The notes under the pieces are model-generated. The model saw nothing but the letters and a program-made list of their open reading frames with translations. It did not search any database and was not told the DNA's origin. A stretch of DNA of 33,486 nt from NCBI GenBank assembly GCA_018398765.1, contig JAHBMJ010001120.1:2059-35544 (forward strand), given 5' to 3'. Position 1 is the first letter of the stretch; the number at the start of each line of letters is the position of its first letter. Positions 1 to 11,570 of this stretch are shown here, one piece after another. Source of the stretch: Chromera velia. Lineage: Eukaryota > Sar > Chromeraceae. Both the position numbers and the translations under genes were made by a program.

Positions 1-1436
1 TTCCCCCCCCCCCCCTCTCTCTATCCCCCTCTCCTTCTCGTGTCTATATGTGACTTTTCTTAACTGTCATGGCACACGTTCACGCTCCAAAGCGACACGC
101 AATTTTGTCTTGTGGACCAGATAAATGAGTGAGAAAAAGAAAAAGGCAGAAGGGCAGAAAGAAAGTGCACCATTTTGACCCCTCAAGCCGATCAGCTGCC
201 TTTTCTACATTCGCACTCTCTCCGCATGTAATCGTTTGAGAAGGGATTGATCGATCGTTGAATTCAGTCACTACCTAGCTAGCTCTTTCTCCACTTTTCT
301 TCCTTCCTTGCTAATCGTTTCTGTGTCGGACAAAAGAGCGGGAGGCACAAGAACTTTTCAAAAGCTTCTGACGTGTGTCTGCTCCTGCTTCCGCTCATTA
401 CCACGTCCCTTCAACGCGCTTTCTTGCTTCTTTTCTCCCAGCCGTGCTGAGAGAAGTGGAAGAATTATGAAAGCAGCTGAGAAGACTAGCAACTAACCGA
501 CTTGCCGCCAAGCGATTTCTGGGCAAGACCCACACGTGATTTTGTTCATTCACTCACCCATGACCTCTGTTTGTGGTCTGGGTCTGGTTCTCCCCCCGCT
601 CCTCTGCGCCCCTTTTCCCTCTTCACTCATCTGACCAATCAGAGAATGAAAAGAGAAAATTGGGGGGTCCCGACGGACGTACATGGACCTATACGTCCCG
701 GTGAGATATCCAAGTCCCTTTCTTTCCTCCCTCCCAAATGCCTCCAATCCGCTGTCTGTATGTTCCATCCGATCTATGCAACGCTTGGCAGACAACTCGA
801 TCACTCGAAGGTTCTATTATATATGCCACTACTGGCTTCCCTTTTTGTTTCAGGCATGATGCAGCCGAGTAGTTTGTTCTTTTTTTTTTTTCCGGTGCAG
901 TTTCACAGGATGGAGGTACTATGTGCGAACGGTGACGGATGGAAAAAAGAAAAAAACATTTAGTTTAGCAAGGTGCCGTCCATCGGTTACATTTTGATGG
1001 AGAAAAAGAGGCGGAGAGTTCATAGAGAGAGAGACGGGCAGCAACGAGACCAAGAGAGAAATGACGCACAAAGCATTTGCAAGTAAGGGTAGTGATTTTT
1101 GCAGTGCTCGCTGGAAGAGGTGAGGAAAATAGGCGAGCTCGACTTCTGCACTGGAATCTCGCTCTCCCTTTGGAACGACAGAACCGGAGCTGCACGCAGC
1201 ATGTTCCTCCAAGTAATCAATCTGCTTTTTCCACAACGCTTTGAACAGCCAAAAAAAACAAAACAAAATGCTTGCGCGAAACGAGATCAAGGCCCTCCCC
1301 CCCCATTCCCCCTGCATGTCAATCTTGCATTCACGAGCTTTTAAATCAACATCAATGCAACATCCGTCATGTGAACCCATCGTTTGTCCGACCCTCATGC
1401 GTCTTTTCCTTTAAATCTTCGTCTCATGCATCGTGC

Positions 1437-1443
1437 GTGTGTG

Positions 1444-1477
<34 letters not shown>

Positions 1478-1487
1478 TGTGTGTGCT
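1437..1487. repeat. (GT)n microsatellite
   Basis: Near-perfect run of GT dinucleotides with a few GA interruptions, seen directly. It lies outside any supported gene. Confidence 0.85.
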
Positions 1488-2052
1488 TTTGAACTCGTTA
1501 GTTCACTTCAGTTCGGGACATGTTCATTTAACTACTGGTGCAGCAGCGGCCTCATTTGATGCCGCCTATGCACCCCTGCAACCTCACCCCTTCAGCATTC
1601 ATCCCCTCCCTCCCCCCCCAAGCGTTTCAAAGTTTAAAAACATCCTTCGATCCCTTTTGGGTGTTAACCGGGCACCAAAGACCACATCCTTTGATCATTT
1701 CTTTAGGACGCATGAGTTGGACTGGCCTCAACTCCCTCCTGTGCACACATGCTGTCCTTGCCTCTCTTGCGAAACCTTTAAAACCTTTTGACCGAGGCGT
1801 TTCTCTCTTTGCGTGCATGAATAGTCATACATTCAATTCATTGACTTAATTTCTTATTCCACACATCGATCGATCGACCGCATGCATGCATTTGACTCTT
1901 TTGTGCCTTGAAACGCGCTGGCACTGGTCTGTCGAGTTGTCGCTACTACTACTCGGAGCTGCAGTCGCAAGTGCATTTTGCCCAGCGACCGTTTGTCCAA
2001 GGGCATTTTGCAGCGGGGGGTCTGGTTGAAGATTTTGAGTCCAGATAGACGA

Positions 2053-2155
2053 TTCCTTCCCTCCTTTCCTCCTTTCTTCCTTTCTTCCTTCCTTCCTTCA
2101 TTCATTCATTCATTCCTTCATTCATTCATTCATTCGTTGCTTCCTTCCTTGCTTG
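2053..2155. repeat. TTCC / TTCA tetranucleotide repeat block
   Basis: Degenerate tandem TTCC units pass into TTCA (ATTC) units on the plus strand. It is one of many polypyrimidine blocks in the window. Confidence 0.8.
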
Positions 2156-3189
2156 TCACACCGACCCATGCCCGATGGCCTCTCTAATCACTCAGTTTGA
2201 CATGCAGGTCAGTCAACGCATACCCCTTTTTCGGTCGAGCTTCTCCCTTTCTTTCCTCTGCGTCTCTCTGAAACACGAGGGATCACATTGGGGTGCGGAG
2301 TAAGAGAGAAGCGTCGGTCGATCAGATGATCAGCGTTTCCGTGTAACCTGCCGTAGGACTGATTGAAGAGGAAGGACGGTAGCGAGTCGGCTTTTGTATT
2401 CCAATTAGATCACACATGCACCCAATGAATCGCACAAACTCCGTCTGTCGGTGAGGACTCTCGGATCGATCGAGGCTGTATTTTTCTGCTTCTTTCTCCT
2501 TTTGCTTTTTCGATCGACTAAGCGAGGCCTCTTGGATTCAAAGAGACAGCCAGAGTCTGTCCGACCCCCTAGGGCAGTTACGTGCAACTTTCCGGAACAA
2601 ACGGTCTTCTGATGAAGTGAACAAACCTCTGTGTACCTGACGGCCTTGCAATTTGAGGCTCTCACTTCTCTTGGTCGTTCGGCAAAAAGAATTGGAAGAG
2701 AGGGGGGGGGAAAGAGAGCAAGACGAAGGGAGAGACGGGGAAAGGGAAAAGAGACGTTGACCTTTCCCTCAGAGGACCTGACCCACTTGCCAAGTCTTCT
2801 GGGGAATGGACTCCGTCGAATGCGCAATGACGTTCACATGTGCATGTACTTATTTGGCAATTCCTTCAACCTTTAAATTCCTTCATGATCACGAACACGC
2901 ACGTTCCAGAACCTTCAACTTTCCCTGCCAAGCATTGATTGCATGAAACGTTGAAAACTTCAAACACAGCACATTGACCAACCAACCAACTGTACCCCTC
3001 TTTAAAAGGATCACCGAGGCATCGAAGAAACGATCCATCAGCGACAATGAGAGGATCAGCCTTTGGTCTCATCACGAAGAAAACCCAGCGATGGAAGGGG
3101 AAAAGTTAGGCAACTGCCCGCTCCACCTCATCCATCGACCCGAAACACCCCGGGCGGGCCCCCACCTACCAGAGGGCCGGCCGTCTCGA

Positions 3190-5534
3190 TCAGGCTTGCC
3201 TGTTGGATCCTGAACTGGAACCGAGCGGGCCCCAAACGAACTCAGAGGGCAGAAGCGGGGAGACAGGGGATACCCCTCCCCTGGCGGACGGGGAGCGATA
3301 TGCAGTCGCTGCCGGGGAGCGTCCCGCAGGTGCTGCCCTGTTGTTTGGATGGGACCAGGAATCACCAACCGGAAGAGGACTGAGCAGGTCGTTCTTCAGG
3401 TTCAATGAGTGCACTCCGACGCTCAGCTCTCCGGGGGGGATGCTGGATCGCGTCTTCGGATTGGGAGCGAGGATGGGATCAACATTGAGACTTGCAAGAG
3501 CCTCCGGCGTGCCCCTCTCTCCAGCAACCGTTGCTCTCTGAGCGGTTTCCGGAATGATCAGTGGCGGGGGAAAAGCAAACCCTGGGGTCGCGACGGTGGC
3601 AGGCGTATGCAGGTCGGGATATGGATTGTGGCCACAGCAAGCACAAGCTCGAGGGGGGGGCGTGGTGGGGGGTGGGACTGACGGTGGAGGAGTTTGTGGA
3701 GCGGCTTTGAAGTCGAATCCACTCTGCTGATCTCCGACGGAGTAGTTGAGGGGTCCCTGAGGAGTTCTGCAGGGGCAAAAAGAAGGGAAAGGGTGAAAGG
3801 AATAAAAAACACATACATCCTGAAGAGCAAAACGAGAGATTCTGTCTCTGTGTGGAACTCGCCTCCGGGCTTCTCGACAGGAAAAATCATGGTGAAACCA
3901 TGTGCGCGTGTCGCTCTCATATTTTCGTTCCAGCGAAAGAAAGGGGCAGATCAGACTGGATAACATGTGGATGCGCATACTGACGGTCACAAATGGGAAC
4001 GAGACCGCTATGCAACAAATAGACGGAGACAAATGGGCACACACGCGTTCAGGACAAATAGATGACAAACCTGCTCTCTCCAAGATCGGACTTCAGCCAT
4101 CTCGAGTCGGGGTGTGTTGCTATGGCGGGCACTTTGTTGTGACGCAGCGGAATTGGACGTGCAGTCCGGCCCTCCGCATATGCTTGGGAGATCGACGACC
4201 CGGAGCCTTGTTCAGAGGAGATTGTGGAGGGGGTACCTGGGTGGGGAGTCGTGGCGCTGACTCCCTGAGAAAACCCCCATGCAACCTGATGTGCAGGTGA
4301 GGGCTTAGGAATCGGCATCGGAACATCCGCAACCTGGAGAAGGGGCGAGGGTGAAGGGGGAAAGGGTGGAAACTTTGGGGGGGTTCCGGCGGTTACAGCA
4401 TTCGATCCCCGGGACGCGCCCACAGGAAGCGGTTTGGTGCAGGCGATCGCTGTTGGAACCGCGGGGGGAGTCATCGTGCGTTGGTTGGCGTCGACCTGAG
4501 TCACTTGGGAGGCTTGACGGTGTTCCCTAAGAGTGAGGGTTCCGTTTGCAATGCCCGTCCACGCGATGTTCAGTTCTGCATGAGGTTTTAGGAATCGGAG
4601 CTTTTCTAAGGACTTGAGGATATCGAGTGCAGAAGCTGTCCAGGACGACAAAGCGGGGACAGAAGACCTTCTCAGGGAGAAGCGAAAAAAAAAATTGCTT
4701 GATTCGGAAATTCAGAGAGCGGCGTTGCACTAGCGGAGTGAACGAGTGCAAATAAACTGTCGGTCTCCTTTTCACACGCGAACTGCATTCTTCCGAGATG
4801 AGCCACGCTGCACGTGGCACTCTATCCGTTCATTTCAGCTTACTTACCTTCAGTAGTGTGCGCATACGTACAGGCAGCTCCACGGGGACACACTTCGCCC
4901 TGCATCCACACAAAGCACACGAACAAGATTCAAGGTCAGGCAGAGAGGCGATCGACGTCGGGATTAAGTCTTCTTTTGCTGACCCGTGCGATGGCGTGGC
5001 AGAGCGATGCGTATCTGAGGTCCGGCTTCTGCCTGCACAGATCAAGAAGACATCGTTCATTTGGGAAAGGCTCAGCGGCAGACAGGGAACCCAGGGAAGA
5101 TCCCGAAACCCATCTGACCTCTTCTCGGCAACAGTGTGCGCAAATCGACAGGCCGTTCCACGAGTACCTGCAAGTCGAAAAAAGGACGATGGATACATCG
5201 GTCTATTTCCGGCCTTCACACGGGGAAAGAGGAATCTCAGCGAACTTACATCGACCCTCCAGAAAGAACTTGCACCTGCACGCAGCAAGGAACAGGGGAA
5301 GAGGGGTATTGAATAAGTAGGGAAGTTGACGCTGCAGAATAACCGATTTGACGCGCAAGAAGATTTTGACTGACATTTCGGTCTTCTCGACGGCATATTT
5401 CCTGCACGGACAGCAACACAGGGAAGAGGTGTTCAGCACGGAAGATAGAAGCTGCGAAAGCCCGTCATGCCACGCACAAAACATACTGACCAGTGTGGGA
5501 CCGGGGCTGGTGCGGTAGTCGTTGAAAAACTCAT
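3190..5534 (-). CDS. Tandem CCCH zinc finger protein, Pro/Ser-rich tail (8 exons)
   Basis: Exons joined by eye: 5491-5534, 5375-5401, 5250-5275, 5119-5167, 4984-5032, 4848-4899, 4071-4575 and 3190-3766, 1329 bp in all (442 residues plus stop). All phases agree. Residues 25-43 form C-x7-C-x5-C-x3-H and residues 60-79 form C-x8-C-x5-C-x3-H. Each finger is preceded by a TTP/TIS11-like lead-in (KTEMC, RYASLC). Such tandem fingers usually bind single-stranded, often AU-rich, RNA and control mRNA fate. That role is family knowledge, not shown here. Residues from about 130 to 442 are Pro/Ser/Thr-rich, with no domain recognised. The fingers are built from exons of 26-52 bp. The 5' introns are 82-99 bp, with donors GTCAGT, GTAAGT, GTCAGA and GTCAGC. 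The last intron uses GTTTGT. The join from 4848 to 4575 is the least certain; a small exon may lie inside that gap. Start is the ATG at 5534. Confidence 0.8.
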
Positions 5535-6339
5535 GTTTTGAGGTGTTTGAACTCGGTAATTCAAAACGCTCGAAAGTTCCTTCTTGAAACCGTTTTAAAA
5601 AGGGGGAATTAAAAGGGTTTGTTGCTGCTTAAAGCGGGTAAAACAGGGCAATGAGAATATGAAGCTGCTTCGAAGGAGCAAGGTGTGTAACCCTCTTCAG
5701 GGAAAGCTATATAGTGCACGAGCTAGAAGATGCATGTCTGATCTTCGAGATGACTGCATGATTTGCATATATATGCATGGCCCGCGGGTCAATCCGATTA
5801 ATCCGCATGACATGCATGCATGCGTACCAAATTTTTTTTTAAAAAAAAAGAACGTATATACAATTAATTAATACTATATATAATTGTTCCGCGGGTTCGC
5901 ACGGAATTATATATAAGCCCCATATGCATTCAATGCATGCATGCATGCAGGTGGGGCTCTTACACGAATTAACAGAAGAAGGTTAGACTAACTTGCAGCT
6001 AGCTGTGCAACACGCGATGCAACACTGCTTCTCTGCATGCAGTCCGTCACTGCATGCATGGGAATCAGTGAGAAGTATTACATATTAATATCACTGCATG
6101 GGATCATCCATCAATGTGCAACACTCCTCCGTGCTGACACATATATATATATAGACACGTAGTATTAATAACGCGCACACATCGATGTGTGTACATGAAT
6201 TGACCATGTGCTGCTCATGGAAACGTCGCTCGCCCATCTGCTTTATGCCAGCGCCTTGGCCGAAGTGTTGCAGACCTTCGTCACGTAAGCGACTTCCGCC
6301 AAGAAACCTCATCCGGATGAGTTAATTGGGAGCGTCGAG
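5535..6339. other. AT-rich intergenic region between divergent genes
   Basis: No gene seen. It separates the CCCH gene (-) from the 6340 gene (+), so it should hold both promoters. It is rich in ATGCAT/TGCATGCA palindromes (for example 5814-5822, 5932-5949 and 6035-6060), TA-runs such as 6141-6152, and a T9A9 palindrome at 5832-5849. TATA-like strings are abundant and cannot be assigned to a start site. Confidence 0.6.
5874..5958. repeat. Two adjacent inverted repeats
   Basis: The arm at 5874-5891 (TATATATAATT...TCCG) pairs imperfectly with 5902-5915, around a GC-rich loop. Directly after it, AGCCCCA at 5916-5922 pairs with TGGGGCT at 5952-5958, around a loop of ATGCATGC units. Either could be a DNA cruciform, a transcript hairpin or a decayed terminal repeat; function is unknown. 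Confidence 0.55.
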
Positions 6340-7809
6340 ATGCGGTGGTTGATAAATGGGTTTGTCGTGCTCTTTGCCTCCCCAATCTTAGGCAACGCGA
6401 TTCAAATCACTCCGCGACATCTTCCTTTGGAAAGTTGGTTTCCTTTCGGTCCCAATCAAGCTGGAGTCTTCACTCTTTCGGGCCTGCTGGAATTTTGCTT
6501 CGCCTGCTGGAATCCTGCAGACAAATTCAAGGCCAAGCTTCGAGATGCTCCTGCTCCCCCAGCGATCAGCCTCCCCGAGCAACTCCGCGCCTATGCAGTC
6601 GAGCACATCCAAAATCGGGAACCTCCGGCTCGGAGGGAACAGCTCCTCGGAGAAGTCAATCAAATGCTTGACTGGCTTGCTTCGACGAATGACAGCTCCA
6701 TTCTCGAGCCACATGAGGAAAGGCGCTTGATTGACTCCCTCAGCAATGAACATAGGGAGATGTACGCGATCGTGCACAATGTAAGTTCGCCGTGGATGAA
6801 GAAGCCCACGAAGACGGCCAAAATCGCGTTTCCTCCCAGTTTTTGCTTATATTGAACAAACTCAGGACTCCAAGGACGCTAGTCAACCTGCGGACTTCGA
6901 CGTGCGGACTTCAAGGGCGCTAGTCAACCTGGTGAAACATGGATGGAAGAAGGTGCGCTCGTCCGATGAATATGCGTTAATGTAATATATTAATATACAG
7001 ATTCGTAGAAGGTGCGTTTTGGGGCTTCACAGCGCAAAGGACTCCTGCTCGCTCCTGCTTTTTCGGACGATGTCATTTCTTCTGCTGCAGGTCGACCAGA
7101 TTCAAAAGCATGTCTTGGAGCCGACCATGGAAAGATTCCAATCGATCCATTCCGCTGCACGCTCACGTGGTTTGATTGCCCAACTGATCGATCCCGGTCG
7201 GTTTCGTAAACTTCAAGGAAATTCTCATCGTTTGAAGAGGCATTGTGGAGGTTTGGACAAAACCAATATCGATACTAATATGTCCGCTAACACTGTACAG
7301 ATGTGCTTTGCCTTACAAGCGTCACATGCAAGATGCGCGAACTGGGGATCAACGCTTGCTCCTACGGCCGGTCGGGGGTACAATTCTCATACCAGGCGGT
7401 CAACCGGATTGCTCATGTGGGCCCCAGTGTTCTCTTCTATCTCCTTCTGTTTTGTCTCTCCGCCAAAAGGCCACATTTGAAGTGACATTTCTTCCCTCCC
7501 TGTCTGCCCTTATCCTTCCCTTCAGGTACTGAACATCCTCGTAGCTTTTGGGTGTATGTGTCCGGTCGGAGTGGTGGGCACAGTAGAAAAATGTCCGCTC
7601 ACACGCTTTCCCTTTACTTGTACTTTCCCGTATGTGGTCTTCAGAGGCTTATTTGCGACCGCTACGGGGTTCTGGCAGGCCGTGAAAAGCATGTCTGCAT
7701 TGTGTCGATTGTACTCCTGATTTTACCGATCGCTTCACCAGACGTTAGGAGGAAATTCAGACAATTCAAAAGGCGACCTGGTGTAAAGGATGCTAATGAA
7801 ACTCAATGA
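6340..7809 (+). CDS. Unrecognised six-exon gene; predicted secreted/membrane protein
   Basis: Exons by eye: 6340-6780, 6866-6952, 7091-7205, 7301-7416, 7526-7582 and 7645-7809, 981 bp in all (326 residues plus stop). Every junction keeps phase. Introns are 62-138 bp, with donors GTAAGT, GTGCGC, GTAAAC, GTGGGC and GTAGAA and clear YAG acceptors. The start ATG is followed by a hydrophobic stretch (residues 4-20) that looks like a signal peptide or anchor. A charged middle with Glu/Arg-rich helices follows. Two further hydrophobic segments lie near the C-terminus (about residues 254-272 and 285-300), then a basic tail. No family was recognised. The first three exons are the firmest. If the last short intron (7583-7644) is retained, the frame runs to a different stop, TGA at 7717-7719. 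The donor at 7417 is also weak. Confidence 0.6.
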
Positions 7810-9104
7810 GTTCAATCACTGCAAGTACGTTGACAGTGCGAGTTAAACTGATTAACCTAGTGATTCAAGTTGAAATTCGAGCTTTATCATCTTATATTAT
7901 CTATAAAATATGTTGGAATCTGAAGTATACCAAAAAATTGTAATCCTATGTCACCTATGAAAAAAAAAATAGAAAATCAGTCGATCACTAAATCAATTTT
8001 GTATAAAATGTAATCACATATCCTAACACATATCTTCATCATCATAATCATTATACGCCATCGTCATCGGCCCATACTAGGCGTATCACAGCAAAAAAAA
8101 AGTAAACCAAAAATTATAAGCTATTATAAGCTTCAATTTTTTTTTATGCAATACGGTTGTCAATACCTAAGTAGCAGTTCAACTTAGCTACAGTTGTGCA
8201 ACACCACAACAACAGATACGTAAAACTAGATGCAAGGGCGGCAAGACTTGAACAATGGACTGTTGTTTAGCACCTCTACATACTAATATCGTTACAAAAA
8301 AAAAAAAAAGAAAATCAAAAGCTAGCTAGACACCTATTTATATAGGGCCTATTATTATCGCCCTGCTAGCTCTGGCGACAGATAAACATAGCGGGAAGGC
8401 CCTAGGGCGGAACATATCAATCAATCAATCAATCAATTATAGGCCGATGGTGATATCGATAGATTACGATGATGATGTTATCCAAGTCATGCATGATCGT
8501 TATTTTTATCAATATATAAAAAACCACTTGAAAAGTGAGTTCTCAACTTATTAAACAAGTCTTACTATAGCTACTAGTATAGCGATGTGTAGCTATAGCT
8601 ATAGCCGTTAACATACGTTAACAACTACAGGTTAACAAGTGTTTTTAAAAGTTTGAAAACATACCCCAACTGGAAAACCCTGGCTACCCTGCGAACGTTC
8701 GAGATCATAAACGCTCAGCCTTTTTTTTTCTGGATTTTGGCGCCGCTGCACCACTGCCACCGCGTGCCCCACCGCAGCGAGCTAGACAACAAAACCTTCA
8801 TATGTTTGTTATGATTGTTTCCATCTACCGAAGATTCAAAAACGTCCCACACCCCGGCCTGCACTTCGTGTGAACATGCGGATAACATGGATGGGAACAG
8901 AATCACATATTAAGGCAGCGGCTTTCTGTAGTAGCCTAGGCAGTGGCTCAGAAGCCAAAGAAGAACTTCAGGCGGATGCAGAAAATAAATACGCACAGCC
9001 GAACTCCTCGGGGAAAAGGTTGTTTTTTTTTTCTTTCGTTGCTCCATTGTGGAAAACGACAAGCACATGCATCATGGAGTGAGGGAGACGAAGACAGCAG
9101 ATGG
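7810..9104. other. AT-rich region without a supported gene
   Basis: Base composition drops sharply to AT-rich from about 7850 to 8690. There are A-runs (7963-7971, 8092-8101, 8297-8309), an AATC tandem repeat at about 8416-8437, and TA/CTATAG runs near 8564-8606. No frame longer than about 60 codons looks coding. It probably contains the 3' ends of the flanking convergent genes (6340 gene on +, 9105 gene on -) plus spacer DNA. Confidence 0.6.
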
Positions 9105-10840
9105 CTAGTTAAATGTCGACGTAATCTGATGCCCTTGACTTTTTGCATGTGAGACTTTCTGAAACGGAACGAGCGAACGAGAACGTGTTTACTCACATGA
9201 GGCAAATATTGCGATGTGCTCTCGTCAGTGAGGACAGGCAGATCCATATGCGTTGGATAAGACAAAAACGCACAGATACAGACAGGTCGCAACTGACGGG
9301 TAGACAACCACCAGCCAGTGGATTTGTTTTGGCAGGAAGAACAGATTGGAGGCGGTGACGCATACAGACAAACATGTACAAACCTTGGGCAGAAATAAAA
9401 GATGGGCGCCCCGCGTGCTGAACAAAGTGACGAGAAAAGAGGGCGACGTTGTTATAGGCAGGACGAAGCATCAAAGCAGCACCACACACACCCACTCAGG
9501 GAAAAAGGAGGGGGGAAAGGAGGGAAGGAGGAAGGGGGGGAAAGAGACAAAGACACACATTCAAGCACAAGCACGAAGATTGTCGGAACATTCAAATCAT
9601 TCCATTGTGCTGAAAGGGACTGTTCAGTCCTCTTCCCTTCAAGAAAAGAAGAAAGGAATAGATGGACGCAACGCCTACTTCTTTCCTCCTTTCTTTTTCG
9701 ATTACTCTCAGGATGCTCACTCACGATAGCGACTGTTGTTTCCTCCTGTTGCGGCACGAAAAGGGGAACAACCGGGGTGGTCACCTCTTGCTGCCAAAAT
9801 TGCACACACGGCGTCTCAAGAAACGGCACCAACACCTGGAGACAACAAAGAGCGATGAAAACATACGCAAACAAAACATCTGCACTGACACCCTTCCAGC
9901 GAAGCAAAAACCACACGTACACACAAGAATGAACCGAGACAGTGAAAGTAGATCGAACCCTCGCAAAACACCCTCCCCCCTCCTCTCTCCGGTCTCCCCG
10001 TCCCAAAGCACAACACGATGAGTGCGTGCGCAGTTCAACTCCCTGTCTGCTCAGAAAGAAAAAGAAAAGGGGGAAAGGAAAAAAGCAGGCAACGTAGAGG
10101 AGACTTCGGAGTCCCCCTGCTTCACTTCGCCCCATCCCGTCAAAGACGAAATGCGTGCAGCATCAGCAGCAACAGCAAAAACGTTTCAGTTGATGCAAAA
10201 GGGGAGGGAGAAGAGAGGAGGAACGGAGGCTATCTGACTGACTGACTGACTGAATCTACCACATGGTGGGAAGGAAGAGGGGGGAAAACAGGAGAGAAAA
10301 GGGGAGCAGAGGCGGGAAGGAGATAAAGGATCGAGGAAGTTCGTCTGACTGCCTTTTCCGTCCTGCTTTTCTTTCACGTACGAAGAGCACACGACAGGGA
10401 CAATCAATGGACCGGCAGATCACTCGAAGAAAGGACGAAAACACGTTCAGAGCAAAGAACAGGCAGCATTCGGTTTGCGGCCACGCATGATTTTGTTTGT
10501 TCTGTGTGATTGCACAAGCCGCATTTTTCGAGACATTCTGACTGACTGGCCGATTGAATCAGGTCGAAAAAAGAAAGGGAAAGGGAGAACGCGAACGAAA
10601 GTTAAAATGAAGCCACATTCACTCCCCCCAAAGAAATGAAATCAATGGAAGAAAGAAGACTCTTGTGGGTGGAAGGTAGGAGACGGAAGGGAAGGGAAGG
10701 AAACGGATCGAAACAGAAAGACAGCACTGACTGTCGATTCGTTTTTTTTTCGTTTCTCCCGCTTCTTCCTGTCTTTTCTTTCGCCTCCTCTCCTCCCTCC
10801 CCTTCCCCTTTCTTTCTTTCTTTCTTTCCTTCCTTTCTTC

Positions 10841-10875
<35 letters not shown>

Positions 10876-10879
10876 TTTT

Positions 10880-10913
<34 letters not shown>

Positions 10914-11341
10914 TTCCGTTCTTCCGTTCTTTCTTTCTTTCCTTCCTTCCTTTCTTCCTTTCTTCCTTCCTTTCTTTCTTTCTTTCTTTCTTTCACGGAT
11001 CTCCCTCCTCCCATCTCTACCCCTCCTATTGGGTCGCGTTCCTCTGTGCATTCTCAGGAAAAATGAAGGGACACACACACACACACACACACACACTGAT
11101 CGCTCTCCGGGAGAGGTTCTGTCACGGCAAAAATGGGTGAAAAAAGTGGGACACAGAGAGGCATGAATGGAAGCGAACTTGCAAACGTGCCGAAAAACAA
11201 AAGGTTGCCCACGCCACGCAGAGCATCTCCTGCGGACGAAAGGGAGCCAGCCAGTAAAACAAAACGCGTTGCATCTCCGTCAGCCTGTCTGTCTCTCTGT
11301 TGAACGCATTTCCGTTTGCTTCCCTTCATGAATGCCCACAT
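9105..11341 (-). CDS. Tentative seven-exon gene, function unknown
   Basis: Model: 11097-11341, 9923-10046, 9725-9835, 9555-9619, 9384-9417, 9197-9292 and 9105-9158, 729 bp in all (242 residues plus stop), all in phase. Best-supported parts: the first exon, whose frame is protein-like throughout and ends at a (GT)n donor; the exon 9725-9835, with acceptor 'ttgttgtctccag' and donor GTGAGT; the strong acceptors at 10047 and 9418; and 9197-9292, with donor GTGAGT. The plus strand is purine-rich over 9050-10720, as in introns of the confirmed minus-strand genes. No domain was recognised. Doubts: exon 9923-10046 is open in two frames, the donor near 9554 is weak, and the last intron would be only 38 bp. 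It starts 230 bp after the stop of the chromodomain gene on the same strand. Confidence 0.38.
10807..10995. repeat. (TTTC)n / (TTCC)n polypyrimidine tract
   Basis: About 190 bp of tandem TTTC with TTCC and TTCCG variants on the plus strand. It lies inside the first intron of the tentative 9105-11341 gene. The reverse strand translates as an artefactual Lys/Arg/Glu-rich frame. Confidence 0.9.
11071..11096 (-). repeat. (GT)13 microsatellite at a candidate splice donor
   Basis: Perfect AC repeat on the plus strand. On the minus strand it is GT repeated from the first base after the proposed exon 11097-11341, so the donor dinucleotide itself is part of the repeat. Confidence 0.85.
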
Positions 11342-11362
11342 GAATTCATGCCTGCGTTTCCC

Positions 11363-11365
<3 letters not shown>

Positions 11366-11412
<47 letters not shown>

Positions 11413-11413
11413 T
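11366..11413. repeat. (TC)n followed by (TG)n
   Basis: Compound dinucleotide microsatellite seen directly, just upstream of the proposed start of the 9105-11341 gene. Confidence 0.85.
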
Positions 11414-11570
11414 ATTCGGCTCTGTACAATCCCCATCCCACTTCCTCCCCCCCCCCTCAAATAGAAAGTCACCCAGACGGATCAACAAAGGAAGGCACAA
11501 CAAATCAGGTAAGGGGGCAGCAAGAGAAAGGACGATCGACCTTGCCAGCCAGCCAGTTTGATGTATCTAT

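Larger units (their letters stand above)
1..3189. other. Region without a supported gene; simple-sequence DNA
   Basis: The plus strand is mostly pyrimidine-rich with microsatellites: a C-run at 5-15, a GT tract at about 1437-1487 and a TTCC/TTCA block at about 2053-2155. Open frames exist but none has a recognisable domain. Two splice-like plus-strand spots were seen: a poly-T acceptor ending at 900, followed by 20 codons and a stop at 961-963, and a 'tttttgcag' acceptor near 1101, followed 15 bases later by GTGAGG. They could be terminal or micro-exons of a gene entering from the left, but they are too short to call. Confidence 0.5.

Noticed and set aside
919-1398. 159-codon minus-strand frame
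   Set aside because: Parts look protein-like, but there is no domain and no clear splice or start signal, and plus-strand micro-exon signals overlap it.
2405-2827. 140-codon minus-strand frame with a basic patch
   Set aside because: The NLS-like cluster alone is not enough; there is no homology that I recognise and the region is repeat-rich.
8220-8275. B-box-like GTTCAAGTC on the minus strand
   Set aside because: The flanking bases do not form a T-arm stem and no A box is at a suitable distance.
10602-11096. Long Lys/Arg/Glu-rich minus-strand frames
   Set aside because: They are the translation of a GAAA tandem repeat; all three frames give similar low-complexity strings.
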